This document shows positions 1 through 13,079 of a stretch of 64,000 nt of DNA, piece after piece (within the stretch, counting starts at the first letter, position 1; every line of letters starts with the position of its first letter). The notes beneath the pieces were generated by a model that ran no database searches, was not told the origin of the DNA, and saw only the letters and a program-made list of their open reading frames with translations. This DNA comes from Cenococcum geophilum 1.58 (lineage: Eukaryota > Ascomycota > Dothideomycetes > Gloniales > Gloniaceae), in assembly GCA_001692895.1 (NCBI GenBank), contig KV748180.1, forward strand, positions 4,555,805-4,619,804, read 5' to 3'. The position numbers and the translations under genes are program-made.

Positions 1-1545
1 GTTTTAAGCTTACTATAGCTATCTATAAGGGTCTTTTTATAGGGCGTCCGCTTCCTTATATCCCCTATAACCCTTATATCCCTATATAGTTTAGTAATAT
101 CGCGCGGCGTTGCTTCTAGCTCGTTAAGGCTTAGGATGGCCGGCCTAGCCCCCTAGTATTAAAGGTAGGGAACGCTAGAAAGGTACCTGCGCCCCCCTAG
201 CTTATTGCCTATTATTTCTATTTATATAACTTAGCGTACAGTTATTCCCGTAGCTGTTAAGCCCTTACCTTCCGTCTCCTATATTTAATACAGTCTTCTC
301 TCTCTTACGCCTTATGTGTGCTTCGGTAGCAGTTTACGCATTTTATTTAGTCTTAATTTAAGTAGTATCTTGTATTATAGAGGCCTATATAGTAGCCGCA
401 GCACACCTATACTGCGTATGTGAATTAGGTGTGTCCCTATTATATATAGCAATAGTATTATTCTAGGTGTAGTCTGTAGTTATAGAGCCTTATATTATAT
501 ATAAGGCCGTTTATAATTATTCCTTTTTAGATAAGGAGTTTTTACATTTCTGGTATATATATGCTAATAATAAGGGAGCTATACGTTTGTTTAGTGTCTT
601 CCTAGCGAGTCTCTAGCGACCTTTATATCCTCCTATTACTCTTATTATTTGCTTAGTTTATATTTTTCTATTAAAGCTATTAGATTTGGGTAATCCTAAG
701 TCCTAATATAAGGCGTTCCATTTATCTTACTATCTCTTATATAATTACTATGTTATCTACCTAGCGTCCCTTTTCTACCCTAAGGCGTATAGAAACCGCT
801 AGGACTTTAACTAAGTAGTCCCCACGGAGTACTTTTATACCAATACGTTCTCCTAGCCTATTCCCTACCCTTACGGCTCATTCCTTTACCTATTAGTCCT
901 TTAGGGTAACTCTAATATCTCCGCTCCTAAGGTGTTAGACTATAATAGCGTTATAAACCTCTTTATAAATCTCTATAAGGACTTCTGTTTCTAATTATCC
1001 CCTAAGCCCCTTTACTTTTTCTATATTTAGTTATATTATAATTATATACCCAGTTATTATCTTAAGGGGGGTAAGGTCTCTATGCTATAGTAGTATAGCT
1101 ATAGCGGCCTAGGTGCGGTTCGCCAGTAAAAAAGGGTTTTATTTATTTTTAATTTTACTTAGCCGTTAGAGGATTTAGTTAAGGGTTTGCTAAAGGGGCG
1201 CCTAAGGTTTACTGGACTGGCGGAGCTATTCTACTAGCTGCGTTAGATCGTTATAGCTAACGGTTACTCCCCCGCAATTCTAGGTACTAGACGCGTTTAG
1301 TAGGCTTTATATTTTATTAAATGCCTTCTTAATAAGGGTATTTCCGCTTTATAGTGTGGTATTCGCCCGTCTTTATTGTGGAGGGCTATTGCTAGGCGTG
1401 GTTCTGGCGGTCGCACGCGAGTATAAACTACCGTCGTTTAACGTGTACCTCCCCTGCAATGCATGTATCTTAGGGGAATTCTCTAGGTGTTTTACAGGGT
1501 TCTTTTAGTTGGTTTTAGTCTTTTTAGGCCGGGTGCAATAAGAGC
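1..1545 (-). mobile_element. LINE1-A, 5' part of a RIP-degraded Tad1-like non-LTR element
   Basis: This matches the opposite strand of LINE1-B (about 21510-23051) and the direct strand of LINE1-C (about 40931-42477). It covers the 5' UTR and ORF1, including the antisense of the zinc-knuckle region near 390-450. The rest of the element (ORF2 and the 3' end) lies beyond the left edge. The family-shared 5' sequence stops at the GAGCTC near 1538. The exact right boundary is uncertain because the three LINE1 copies differ upstream of that point. The reading frames are broken by TAG/TAA stops typical of RIP. By context it interrupts the 5' part of gypsy-1, whose gag resumes just to the right. Confidence 0.85.
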
Positions 1546-1600
1546 TCTAGTTTTTGAAAGGAATAATGCCTCTCTTAAAATAATATTAGAGAGTAAAAGG

Positions 1601-1622
1601 ATATATATATATATATATATAT
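1601..1622. repeat. (AT)n microsatellite
   Basis: About eleven AT units lie in the junction between LINE1-A and the gypsy-1 gag fragment. The roughly 75 bases between the LINE1-A homology and this run have no recognisable coding content. Confidence 0.9.
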
Positions 1623-1877
1623 AAAAAGGAGCTAGATAAGCTAGCTAAGAAAATAGCCAACTTATAGAGTATTATTAATTTAATAAAGCCCTCCCGTTGC
1701 CTCTTTAGTAAAGAGTATAAGTTATATAGCAAATATATACGCTAATTAAATCTTAACGCCCTAATTAAAAAGTTACTACCTAATATTAGCGGTACTACTT
1801 AACAGTATTTTAACCGGTGGATCGCCGCAGTTAAAAACCGATTTAAGGTTAATAACGCTAACTATAACTATAAGCAA
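1623..1877 (+). pseudogene. gypsy-1 gag, N-terminal fragment
   Basis: A frame reading ELDKLAKKIANL, later NRFKVNNANYNYKQ, runs into the left target-site duplication of LINE2-D. It continues in the same frame at 8414 (RTR-stop-AIKVLIKEK), so these are two halves of one Gag split by LINE2-D. Stops are TAG/TAA. The start of gag and the 5' LTR are not in view and should lie left of LINE1-A. The assignment to gag rests on its position upstream of a zinc knuckle, protease and RT. The peptide alone is not diagnostic. Confidence 0.65.
1864..1877. repeat. Left TSD of LINE2-D (14 bp)
   Basis: ATAACTATAAGCAA is repeated exactly at 8400-8413 on the other side of LINE2-D. Confidence 0.92.
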
Positions 1878-2556
1878 ACCTTTACCGCACATGCAACCTT
1901 ACTAAAAGGTAGCGCCGTACCTCAAAACTTACGTATATCTATCTTTTTACTAAAAACACCGATTTTCCAACTTTTAAGACCAAATTCCTACTGCCTAGCG
2001 AGTTAGAGGTGGATCTACTTATCCTTTTACCCCCTTTCCCCGAAAGAAATCTTTTTAAAGGGGTGGTCCTAGCTTCTAAGCGAAGATAAGGATAGGAATA
2101 CTAAAACTAAAATATAGACTTTTCCTAGGCTTTTCTTCTAATAAAGCAAAAGCCTAATAAAATAGGGGGTGTAGGTACTTTTCTATATCTCCTTTGGTCA
2201 GATTTTCCTTAGTAAGAGAATAATTGCCTTTTTAGGCTTTTCTGCTAGTAAAAGCCTAATAAGTCTTTTTTTTCTAGTAGTTTTTTCTACTTCTAATAGA
2301 GAAGAAAATAACTATTATAGTCTTTTTACCTAGTTTTTCTATTACCTTTTACTCTAATTTCCCCAGAAGCTCTCTAGTAGGGTTAGTAAGGAAAAAGGAT
2401 ATAGAAGGATAGTAAAAACTAGGAAGGCTTTTTACCTAGTTCTTTATTTTTATACTAGGAGATAAGAGACCTAAGGAGGTTATTATCTACTAAAAAAACT
2501 AGGAACCCCCCCCCCTATAAGCTATAAGCTATAAGCTATAAGCTATAAAATATAAA
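1878..2556 (+). other. LINE2-D 5' untranslated region
   Basis: No reading frame of note. The sequence is shared with LINE2-EF at 24370-24585 and 32542-32980, which fixes the family 5' end. It has long T- and A-rich runs, a C run at 2506-2514 and an AGCTATA-type short tandem repeat at about 2517-2547. An internal promoter is expected for LINEs, but I cannot point to one. Confidence 0.7.
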
Positions 2557-4024
2557 ATGCTAAAGGTAAAGGCTACTAAGCCTAAAATAAAGCCTCCTAT
2601 AGAGATAAGCGATGACGAATTCTTATCTACCTCTTCTACCTGTTCTTCTTTATCTTCTTTATGCCTATCTAAAAAAGATAAAGATATAGAAGAAGTAAAT
2701 AAGCCGTCTCTAGCTTATACAAAGAACTAAAGAAAAAAGAAAAAGAAACTACTCCCTATTATCTACTAAAAAAGATAGCTAAGACCTAAAAAGAAACCTA
2801 GTAAAAATGAGGTCCTCTAGGGCTAGCTTATACTTCCCCCCTCCTTCTTTAAATCAATTCCTATAAAAGGCCCTAGAAAGCCTAACCTAGGCCTATTTAA
2901 GGCTAGAAGGAGAAAGTAAGGAGCAAGTTAAATATATTAGGGACGACGTATAAAGAATTATAGTAGGAGAAAATCCTTTTATAAAAGAAACAGAAAAGGA
3001 AAAACAGGAGACAGATATCCTAAAAGGACTAGTAGAAGAAGTAAGAGCCCTCCGTAAGGAGGTAGCCCCTAAAACCTACGCAGAAAAGTTAAAGAAGGGC
3101 CTCTCTTCTTCTACTTACTCTTCTTAGTCGTTGTCTCCCCCTTCTTCTACTACCTCGTCTTTTTCTTTACCCCCTACCTCCTTAATTCCCCCTACTAGTA
3201 AGGCAGCTAGTAGTATAACTAGTTCTATAAGCCCTACCTCTACTAAAGGGAAAAACAAGCAGCTATAAGAAAGAGGACTAGTCTTAGTTATAGACTAAAA
3301 GGACTAGCCTCTAGACATCTTCTCTATACAAAATATAATAAATTAACGATTTATATCTAAATTGCAAATAGAGAAGCTAGTTATAGCTTCTATAGCTAGA
3401 ACTAGAGAAAAGTAGAATATTCTCCTTATAACAACAGAGGAATATAATATAGATTTTCTAGTTAAATATAAAGAAGTCTGGTCTAGCTGCTTCTCCTTTA
3501 AAAGAGAACAAAAACTAGAGCCCTGGGCTTAAATAGTAGCTTATGGCATCCCTACCCCCCCTTTTATAGGAGAAGGAGGCTCTAAACTTCTAAAGGAAGA
3601 AATAGAGACCTTTAACCCTATTAGGATATAGGGATAACCTAAATAGATCTCTTCTAGGGTAAAGAGATATAATCCATAAACTAGGTTCAGCTCTATAGTA
3701 TTTGCTATAGAAAATAAGGAAAAAAGACAGGAAATCCTAATTGCAGGGGTAGCTACTAAGGTAGATAAATACCTAGAAGTCTGTCCTACTATATAGTGTA
3801 TAAGCTGCCAAAAATTTGGCTATATAGGAGATAGATGCTCTACTAGGGCCTGTCGATTTTATACAGCAGTATATCTATCTAAAGACCACTCCTATTCTAT
3901 TTGTAATATAATAGGAAGACCTTATAAGCATACTACCCCTCTTTGCAGTAATTGTAAAGAAAAACACTTTGCTAATAGTAAAGACTGCGAGTCTCTTAAA
4001 GTAGCTAAACTAGTATATCAATGA
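2557..4024 (+). pseudogene. LINE2-D ORF1 (Gag-like, zinc knuckles)
   Basis: ORF1 of a Tad1-type LINE, expected to bind element RNA. A likely start ATG at 2557 opens an acidic Ser-rich segment (EISDDEFLSTSS). The main frame, offset by one, is recognisable from about 2870 with a charged helical stretch (EQVKYIRDDV), so one indel lies between. A Ser/Thr/Pro linker follows near 3100-3240. Three Cys-rich knuckles lie at 3782-3990: CISCQKFGYIGDRC (the His of CCHC is now Tyr), CRFYTAVYLSKDHSYSIC, and CSNCKEKHFANSKDC. The frame ends at TGA 4022-4024. In-frame TAG/TAA stops fall where Gln or Trp is expected. Confidence 0.85.
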
Positions 4025-7000
4025 GTGTAAGCTTAGAAGGTTCTATATAGGAAGAAGAAGATATCTCCCCAGTTTTTAAAGCTAGAGGAGAAGTCTCCTT
4101 TATACAGTATAATGTAGGAAAAAGACAAGAAGTACAGCAAACCCTACTAGAAATAGGATTTAGAAGAAAAACGGATATTATCCTAGTATAAGAACCTAGT
4201 ACCTGGAAAGACAGACAAAAAAGATCCTACTTCTCTATTCCGCATCCTGCATTTAACCTTATCCTCCTTAGCAATTTAGCTATTCGCCCTAGGGTAGCTA
4301 TCTATATAAGGAAAACTAGTTCTAGCTCTCTATAATATAGAAATAGGGAGGATATCTACAAAGACACAGATACTATAGCAATAGAAATCTATTGCCAATT
4401 TAAAAGATTTCTATTACTTAATATCTATAATAAGAGACAACTAGACGAGAACTCTAGAACCCAAAGAAATAGTATAACTACTATCTCTAGAGCTATTCTA
4501 GAGCTAGAACTGGATCTCCCCTTTATACTAATAGGAGACTATAATCTACATTATACATAGTGGAACGCATCGGCTAGAAATCCGACTAAAGAGGCTAAAG
4601 AATTAGTAGGCTGGCTAGATATATACAACTGCCAACTACTAAATTTAGATAAATAAGAAGGGACCTTTTATAGATCTAATATAAGGGAAAAGTCTATTAT
4701 AGACCTAGCCTTCTACTTAGGAAACTTCTAAGAAAATACCTAGGATAATTGGACTATAATAGAAGAAACAGGATCTAATTATAAAACTATAGCCTTCTCC
4801 CTATTTACTAGAGAGACACAAAGATACCTAAACCCTCTTTAAGAAACTCCTTTCTCTATAAAAAAAGCAAACTGGGAGCTCTTCTTTACTTCTTTAGTAG
4901 AGCAAGTTTAAGAACTAGAACTAGAAGTAAAGGTTCTAGTACTAGAGGAACTAGTAGGAGAAAACCCCTATATAGAGATAGGAGAAAAGGGCCCTTTAGC
5001 CTCTCTAGAGGATTTATATAGAACTAGGGATAGGAGCTTAAGTATATTAGTAGATAACCTAATAGGAGATCTTACTAGCTGTATAAAGCTAGTAGTAGAG
5101 AAAGCTATCCCTAAATCTAAAACCTGCGAATTCTCTAAACTATGGTGGAATAAAGAGCTTCTATAGAAAAGACAAAAAATAGTAAAACTAGGAAGACTTT
5201 AAGAGGAACAACCTACTAGAAGCTCTAGACTAGAAGCCTATAAAGAAGTTAAAAATCAATACTTCTATGTAATAAGAGAAGCTAAAACTAGCTGCTGGAA
5301 TAGCTTCCTAGAAAAAGTATAAGGAAAAGAGATCTTTACTGCCCTAAAATATATAAAGGATAAAACATTGCAAACAATTCCTAGTCTAAAGTATAGTAAA
5401 GATGGGACTACAAGACTAGTAGAAAGCTTTAACGATTAGTATAAAGCTTTTATAACTACTCTATTTCCTAAACCCCCCCCTTCTACTAGCCCTATAGAGT
5501 GGAAGGACTATACTATAAACAGTAAATGGGAATGGCCAAAATTGGAGAAAATATAAGTTAAATAGGCAATCTTCTCTAGCTCTAATAAAAAGGCCCTAGG
5601 GCCAGACAAAATATCCTTCGCAATTCTATAAAAGGCCCACCCTATTATAGAAGATCTTCTATATAGAATCTACCGGATTTTATTTACCCTAGGCTATTAA
5701 CTAAAAGCCTAGAGAGAAGCTTAAGGAGTTATCCTCCCTAAAGTAAATAAGGGGGACTACTCCTTACTAAAGTCCTATAGACCTATCTCCTTATTAAACT
5801 GCCTAGGAAAAACCCTAGAGAAGATCTTCGCTACTAGATTAGGATATCTAGCTAGTACTACTAGCTTACTTTAAGATTCGCAACTAGGAGGAAGAAGATA
5901 GCGGTCTATAATAGACGCAGTTCTACTACTTCTAAATAATATCCAATCTAAAAATAGTAGAAAAAAAGCTAGACAAAGGATAGCTACTATATTATTCCTA
6001 GACGTAAAAGGGGCCTTTAACCATATCTCTAAAAACTAGCTTCTATCTATCTATAAGGAACTAGGACTACCTATAGCGTTTACATAATAGGTAGCTACAT
6101 TCCTTAGCAATAAAAAGCTACAACTTTTCTTTAATGGGCAAATATAAGAAAAAGTAGAACTAGAAACAGGGATACCACAAGGATCGCCTATATCCCCTAT
6201 TTTATTTCTACTATATATACGTAATATCTACAGCATACAGATAGAAGGAGCCTATTCTCTTAGCTATATAGATAATTTTACAATTATAATTACTTTAAAT
6301 TCAGCTAAATCTAATTGCAAAAAGCTAGAGAGAATAGCGCTAGAGCTAATATCTAAAGCCAAGGAAGCTGCTATTAGTTTTAACGTTAGCAAAATAGAGC
6401 TTATACACTTCTATAGTAAACGTACCACTATAGAAGAAGGGTGAAAGCTAGGAGATGTAGCAATATCCCATAAAACCCTAGTTAGGTAGTTAGGGGTATT
6501 CCTAAACTCTAAGCTTACTTTTAAATAATATATAGAAATACAAATCTCTAAAGTAAAGGCAGCCTTCTATTTAATTAGAAGACTAGGTAATATATAAAAA
6601 GGTCTATCTCTATAAGCCCTACGACAGCTTTATATAGCTTATGTTACTACTATAGCAGACTATAGAGTATAATGCTAGTGGNAAAGTAAATCTAGAGACT
6701 ACCTANTAGATAGGTACTAATCTCTATAAAATAAGGCTCTAAAACTAGTTCTAGGAGCANTTAGAGGATCTCCTAGCCAAGCTATAGAGATTAAAGCCTC
6801 TATTCCTCCTCCTAGGATTAGATTTAAAAAGCTTTGCAATAACTATATAATAAGAATCCTAAAATTTATGGAAAACTATATAATTAAGAAGGCCTATATA
6901 GAAGAGATTAACAAAGATAGGGATAAATTAGCAGCTAGTTCTAGCTCTAGTTCTAGCCCTAAAAACTCTACTATAAAGCACCTCTTATAGCCAAAGACAT

Positions 7001-8140
7001 AGCTACTATCTCTAGCCTCTAGAGTTTAGCAGCTAATTTAAAACTAGAAAATAGAGAGAATCTCTCTAGATTGGTAAAAACCGTAGTCTCCTCCTATTCC
7101 CGCATCCTTTTCTATCTTAAAAGGTAGTAAGGAAAAAGCTGTATAAGAACATCTAAGACTAGTAGAAAATCTATAAGAATCCCTAGAGTGGGACCTAGTA
7201 GATTTATACTATATAGATGGCTCTAAAGACGATAAATTAAATATAGCTGCTATATGTAAAATAGGGGAGAGAAATAGGATTAAATATGCAATAAACTGAA
7301 ATCTAGGTCCCTATATAGAAATTATAAACATAGAGCTTTATGCAGTTTATAGGGCCGTAGAGCACCTAAAATAATAAAGACTAGAAGAGAAATAAGTCTA
7401 TATCTTTATAGATAGCTAAGTAGCTATTAAAAGATTATAGCTTAAATCTCTTATAGGGGGCAAGAACTAGTCTTTAAAATTACGTAAAGCTGTTTCTATT
7501 TAGCTAGTAAGGGGATCTTTATTAACTTTTACTAAGTTCCTAGCTATTTAGGAATCTATAGGAATGAAATAGCAGATAAGCTAGCTAAAAAGGGCCTTTC
7601 TAGAAGAAAACAATAATCTTCTTATACCTCCCTAGCCTATATAGGGAGAGCAGTAAGAGAAAAGATACTAGAATAGTAGAAAAATAACTGGCAGCAGAAT
7701 AAGAATAAGGGAAAACACTATACTAGGATCTATAAAGGAAGCTATTCCTTTTCTTATAAAGCCCCTAAGGATAAATATCCTAAAAGGCTATTTTAAATCC
7801 TTCTCTAAAGTAATAGGGGGGGAGGATAAAGATGGTAGATGCTTTAGGGAATATAGAGCACTATAAACCCCTAGGCGCCTACTACTAGACTATAACCTAT
7901 ATAGAGAAGAAAGAAGAGAAATGCAAAAGAAACTAAGCTCTTCTCTCTCTCTAAAGAAGCTATTTTATACACTAAAAAGAAGAGAAGCGCTTTTCCTATT
8001 TCTAAGTAGGACAGGAATAGCTACTAGAAAGTGGCTAATAACAGCAGGATCTATAGAAAGAGGTAACTCCTACTAGGCTTCTAGTAAAGAGATATTAGTA
8101 AGCAAAAGGATAGAATTAAATTACAAAAGGATAGGGATAG
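4021..8140 (+). pseudogene. LINE2-D ORF2 (endonuclease, reverse transcriptase, RNase H)
   Basis: One frame can be followed from the ATG at 4021 for over 1300 codons, interrupted only by TAG/TAA. The endonuclease includes ILIGDYNLHYT (4521-4563) and IIDLAFYL. The RT includes SYRPISLLN, motif A LFLDVKGAFNHIS (about 5992-6029), motif B GIPQGSPISPILF (about 6170-6215) and motif C YIDNF (6264-6279), where the second catalytic Asp is Asn. The RNase H includes YIDGSKDDK (7206-7250), ELYAVYRAVEH (7333-7368) and IFIDS (about 7401). The start overlaps the ORF1 stop as ATGA, which suggests termination-reinitiation in the live ancestor. The element would have copied its RNA into nicked chromosomal DNA. 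Confidence 0.93.
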
Positions 8141-8400
8141 GCATTAGGATTTCTTATTTCTTATAGTTTTTTACTGTTTTCTTATTACCTAGTAGTTGCT
8201 TATAACTTAGTATTTTACTAAGGAACTATAAACCCCTAGCTTAGGGGCTTATAAACTACTAGGATATAGTTACTAGTATATATTAAGCTGCCCTAAGGGA
8301 TTTATATATATAGGACTATAGCGCCATAGCCTAGAGGCTGTATGTGCAGTATTGTACGTAGTATAATATAACGGATATATAAAAAAAATAAAAATAAAAA
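8141..8400 (+). other. LINE2-D 3' UTR and A-rich tail
   Basis: Non-coding. It is shared with 47830-48145 on the + strand and, more distantly, with 23177-23330 on the - strand. It ends in repeated AAAAAT-type units directly against the right TSD. Confidence 0.85.
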
Positions 8401-8413
8401 TAACTATAAGCAA
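8400..8413. repeat. Right TSD of LINE2-D
   Basis: Exact copy of the 14 bases at 1864-1877. Confidence 0.92.
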
Positions 8414-9140
8414 CGCACGCGCTAGGCCATTAAAGTTCTTATAAAAGAAAAGACAATTACGTAACTAGTTTATTACTGGTTAGGTACTAAGGATAAGGGT
8501 CCTTTACTATAGGATAAGTTTAAGACTATAGTCTAAGACTAGATTAGGAACCCCATAGTAAGACGCTTTAATAACGCTATAATATACTATAAGGCTGTTA
8601 TAAAGGAGAACTAGAGGTTTGACGTCTTCCTAGCCCGTATATATAGCTTAGAGGACCTCTTCTCTTATACCCCTTTTATTAATCTTAAATAATAGGTAGA
8701 CTTTTAGTTCTTATATCTCCTAGCCTACCTATAAGCAGAGCTCTTCTGCCAGAACTTCGCCTAATAGGTAAAAACCGCTAAAGACCTCTTTGACGAAATC
8801 TGCCGTATAAAGTAATTGCTTAATGCCATAAAGCTCGCGGAAGATCGCGTAAGTAGTAGCGGCAAATTATTGCGTATAAAGCGTGGTCGTAATATAGGCT
8901 TTATAGAGTTAGGCTTAGGGAACAGAACCTAAAAAGACCACTTAAAAGCTAGATGGCTTAGGGGACCCCCTAGATACTAGTGCTATATATATAAGTTAAA
9001 GGACCACAGGCGGATACTATAAGGAATACTAAAAGCAGGCTAATAAAAAGGAGTTAGCTCGGGGTTTAAAAAACCTAAAGCCCTAGTAGTATATCTTTCT
9101 TAACTGTAACTAGGGCCTAATATAGAGGGAGAGAAGAAAC
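8414..9140 (+). pseudogene. gypsy-1 gag, C-terminal part with zinc knuckle
   Basis: This continues the frame broken at 1877: VYYWLGTKDKGPLL, then KENQRFDVFLARIYSLEDLF, typical of a retrotransposon Gag core. A degraded CCHC knuckle lies near 8981-9020 as CYIYKLKDHRR, where the second Cys is Tyr. Stops are TAG/TAA. The product would have formed the virus-like particle of the element. Confidence 0.75.
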
Positions 9141-12100
9141 GTATTATAGTATACGTTATAATGGATACGCCTTAGGGCAAAGTCCGCCTATATACTTTAT
9201 ACAATAATAGGTACCAAATTAACCTTATTAATTAAGATGTCGTCTATAGGTTTAATCTACCTATACGCTACGCGCTATATTTACGTAAACCTATTATACG
9301 TTTCCTTAATAGCAACCAGATAATAATCTAGGATGCCTATAATCTAACGGTCACCACTAGTGACTCCTAGGGTACCCCTCGCACTATCGGCCCGCAGACC
9401 TTTTAGGGCGGCTTATTTAATAGTTATAATATAGTCCTTAAATAGGATTAACTTATAAAAGTAGATCTATTAATTAGCTTCCGCTCTAGACAGTTTATCT
9501 AGGGTACTTTAAACCCTAGACGCCTCTAAATAGTTACCTTTAACGCTCTCCTAGCAGACATTAAGGCTAGCGAAATAGTCTATTCACTATAGCCAGAAAA
9601 CTTCTTTTTTATACCGGTTGTAAATAAAATAGAGGACCTATTATTACTAGTAGCGAGTACCTGTGTAAACCCTTTAGATATAAAGACACCAGTTATAAAT
9701 ATAGTAGAGGACCTATTATTACTAGTAGCGAGTATCTATAGAGACCCTCTAGTGCTAGCGCAGATTACCTATACATAAGGGGGAGGTAATTAAAACCCTA
9801 AAACTATTAAGTATACTATAGCAGAGCTATATACACTCTTAGTATAAGTATACCTACGAAACGTATGTTGGCTATACCCTTCTCTCTACTAGCTCCTGAA
9901 AGCATACTACTATATAATAGTTGCTTTGACCTTTATGGCCCCTAGCCTACTAAATATATATAAGGAGGAAATTAATATCTTCTTTAATAAGCTAGTAAGC
10001 ATGCTACCGCAGAACTCTAAGTATAACTATACAATCGATTTAGAAGAAGGTAAAACGCCACTATAAATGCCCCTCTATAACCTCTTATAAAAAGAGTTAT
10101 AGATCTTATAAGAGTACCTAGACAGTGCTCTTAAAAAGGGCTAGATTAGGCCTAGCAAGTTACCTACTAGAGCGCCTATCCTCTTTATACCGAAAGTAGA
10201 CGGTATAATACGGCTATGTGTTAACTATAGACGCCTAAATGAGATTATAATTAAAAATTAATACCCCTACCGCTAGTTAGCGAACTCTTTAATAGGCTTA
10301 GCTATGCGAAGATATTTATAAAGCTAGATCTTTATAATACGTACTATAGGATTTATATTAAAAAGGGAGATAAATAGAAGACCGCATTTAAGACACGCTA
10401 CGGTTACTTTAAGTACCTAATAATACTCTTTAGCCTTACTAATGACTTTCTAAAGCTATATTTATAAAGCTCTAGAAACCCTAGCAGATACTATCTATAT
10501 AGTTTACTTAGATAATATTCTTATCTACTTAAATAATAAGGATAAGTACGTTAACCACGTTAAGTAGGTACTATAACAGCTCTGCGCTTAGGGCCTATAC
10601 ACTAAACTATTAAAATATATCTTTTATACTAAGAACGTTAAGTTCCTAGGCTTTATTATTACCCTTAGGGGTATTATAATAGACCCTAACCGCGTAAAAG
10701 CTATTAAGGAATAGCCTAAGCCTAAGTCCTATAGGGATATCTAGGTCTTCCTTAACTTTGCTAACTTCTATAGGCAATTTATCTAGAACTACTTAGATAC
10801 CGTATACCCCCTATACGCATATCTTATATAGGCATATTACAACCTAATATTAGATAGGGAGAAGAAGTAAAAGCGTAAGTTAAAAGGGCCCACTAAATAG
10901 TATTAACCTTAGTCCTAGCCTAATAACGCGTAATAGGCGTTTTATAAGCTACGCGCTGCGTTTATATAGGCTCCTCTACTTCGCCACTTTAACCCTAATC
11001 TACCTTTAATAGTAATTACTAATACTTCTAATTATATATATAGCGATATACTTCTATAGCCTTTAGGGTAGGAAGACTAACTTTACTAGTACCCGATTAC
11101 TTATTATAGTTAGAAGCTTACTAGCTTAGAAGTATAGTATAATACGTATAATAAAGAACTACTTACTATAGTGCAATACTTTAAAACGTGGCGCTATTAC
11201 TTTAAACACGCCGCGTATATAACGCGTGTGCTCTATAATTATAATAATCTTAGGTACTTTATAACTACTAAAAGCTTATCTGCTTACTAGGCCTAGTATA
11301 TTAAGGAACTAGCTAAGTTTAATTTTAAAATTAAATATAAGCTAGGTAAAGTAAATCCCGCTAATATACTATTTTAGCGCCTAGATTATACTAAAGGCTT
11401 TAAAGATAGCAGTAAGAGGATAATCCTTAATATTATACTACCTATATTATAGCAAAAGTTGCGGGTTATAGGCCTTATAGGCGGCCCTAGTGCTACTATA
11501 CTAAACTAGTAAGTAGCATACGTATAGTATATAAGCGACCCTTGCGAACTTAGCGCCGGCGAATTAGAGCGTCCTACTATTCTCTCTAAAACCACTTTAA
11601 CTGGCCTAATAGCGCTTAACCCTAGGGAAGACCCCTTAGCCTAGGCTATAGTCCCCTATAATAATCTAGTGAGTTACCTACGCATTATACGTTACTTCGC
11701 TAGCATTAACTTTACGTAGAGTCTTGTGCTACGGCAAGAGGTAGTAATAGCTGCTTTAGCTAAAACGGCATTTATAGAATACCCCCCTAAATTACTAGTT
11801 AATTTTATTTATAAAGTATAAAAAAGGGACGCCATTATACACTTTATATATAATTAGTTAACTCAGGAATAAGTTCCTACTAATAATAAGGACTATACCC
11901 TTAATAACCAAGGACTCCTAAGGTAAAACAATAAGGTTTAGGTGCCAAATTATATACTATTATAATAGGAGATCCTTAAGCGGAATTATAATAATCCTAT
12001 AGGCGGCTACTATAGTTTTAACCGTATTTTTAAGGTAATTACGCGAAAGTATACTTAGAACGGCCTTACCCAAAACCTCCGCAAATACCTAAATAATTGC

Positions 12101-12190
12101 GATGCCTACTAATGCTCTAAATCACGCCACTATAAACCCTATAGTAAGCTATAGCCTCTTTAAGTCCCTACCCGAGCCTAACGGCATTAT

Positions 12191-12481
12191 TTGCTTAACT
12201 TTATTATAGATTTCCTAAAGTCTAAGACTTCTAATAGCGTAGAGTATAACTCCGTCCTTATCCTTATAGACCATTTTATAAAGCTAGTACGCTACTATCC
12301 AGTATATAAGATAATTAATGCTACGCAACTTGTAGAACTCTTATTTAGAGTCTTTATACAAATAGGGCCTTTAAACAATATTATTTTTAATAAGGGTAGT
12401 GTATTTACAAGTACTAAAGTACTATATACTACTATCTCCGCGTTTAATATAAACTTAGCACTACATTCTACCCGCAGATAA
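12191..12481 (+). pseudogene. gypsy-1 integrase catalytic core, longest open stretch
   Basis: This is a 96-codon stretch without a stop inside the gypsy-1 integrase, not a gene of its own. It holds the first catalytic Asp (NFIIDFLKS), then VLILIDHFIKLVRYYPV, and the second catalytic site as IIFNKGSVFTS, where the usual Asp is Asn. The frame stops just before the Glu-containing helix. It would have cut host DNA and joined cDNA ends. Confidence 0.88.
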
Positions 12482-13079
12482 ATAATTAGATAAAGTATTA
12501 GAACTAGAAGCTTAAGGTATACCTACATATATTTACAAACTAGGAATAGTCTAATTAGGCCTCCCTACTTAAAAAAGCAGCTTTTACTTATAACTCTAAG
12601 GTCCATACCATAATAAAGCGTTCCCCTATTAAGCTCGCCTATGGCTAGCTACTAAATATCCTAAATAAAGTCCTAGACAGCGTCTAAGACGCCTAGTAAG
12701 GTAGGAAGGGGTCTAAGTTAACGAATATCTAACTCGTAGAGACGTATCTATAATGCTTACGCCTTATATATAAGGTAGCGGCGGCATCAATAATATACGC
12801 CTAAAAGCTTTAGGTAAAATACTACAATTATTACCACCTAGCTAAGTACTTCGCTGTTAGTAAACAAGTCCTGCTTTCCTCTAAGAATATCTACACAAAA
12901 CGTCCCTATAAAAAGCTTAACTACAAGTTTATAGGACTATTTTAGATCCTAAAGTGTATAGGGCAGTAAGCATATAAGCTAGAGCTCCTACCTACTATAG
13001 TACGGCTCTACTTAGTCTTCTATATCTCCCTACTAGAGCCTTATAAGTCACGCCCTAGATTTTAACCCCTAGCAGTAAA

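Larger units (their letters stand above)
1878..8400 (+). mobile_element. LINE2-D, full-length RIP-degraded Tad1-like LINE with RNase H
   Basis: This 6.5-kb non-LTR retrotransposon is bounded by a perfect 14-bp TSD and ends in an A-rich (AAAAAT)n tail. The order is 5' UTR, ORF1 with zinc knuckles, ORF2 with apurinic-type endonuclease, reverse transcriptase and RNase H, then a 3' UTR. That order and the RNase H are typical of the Tad1 group of fungal LINEs. It lies inside the gag of gypsy-1. It is the reference for the family here. LINE2-EF (24370-48145) and the tail of G (23177-24235) are relatives. Three isolated N bases occur at 6682, 6706 and 6760. It is dead, with dozens of TAG/TAA stops in both ORFs. 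Confidence 0.93.
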
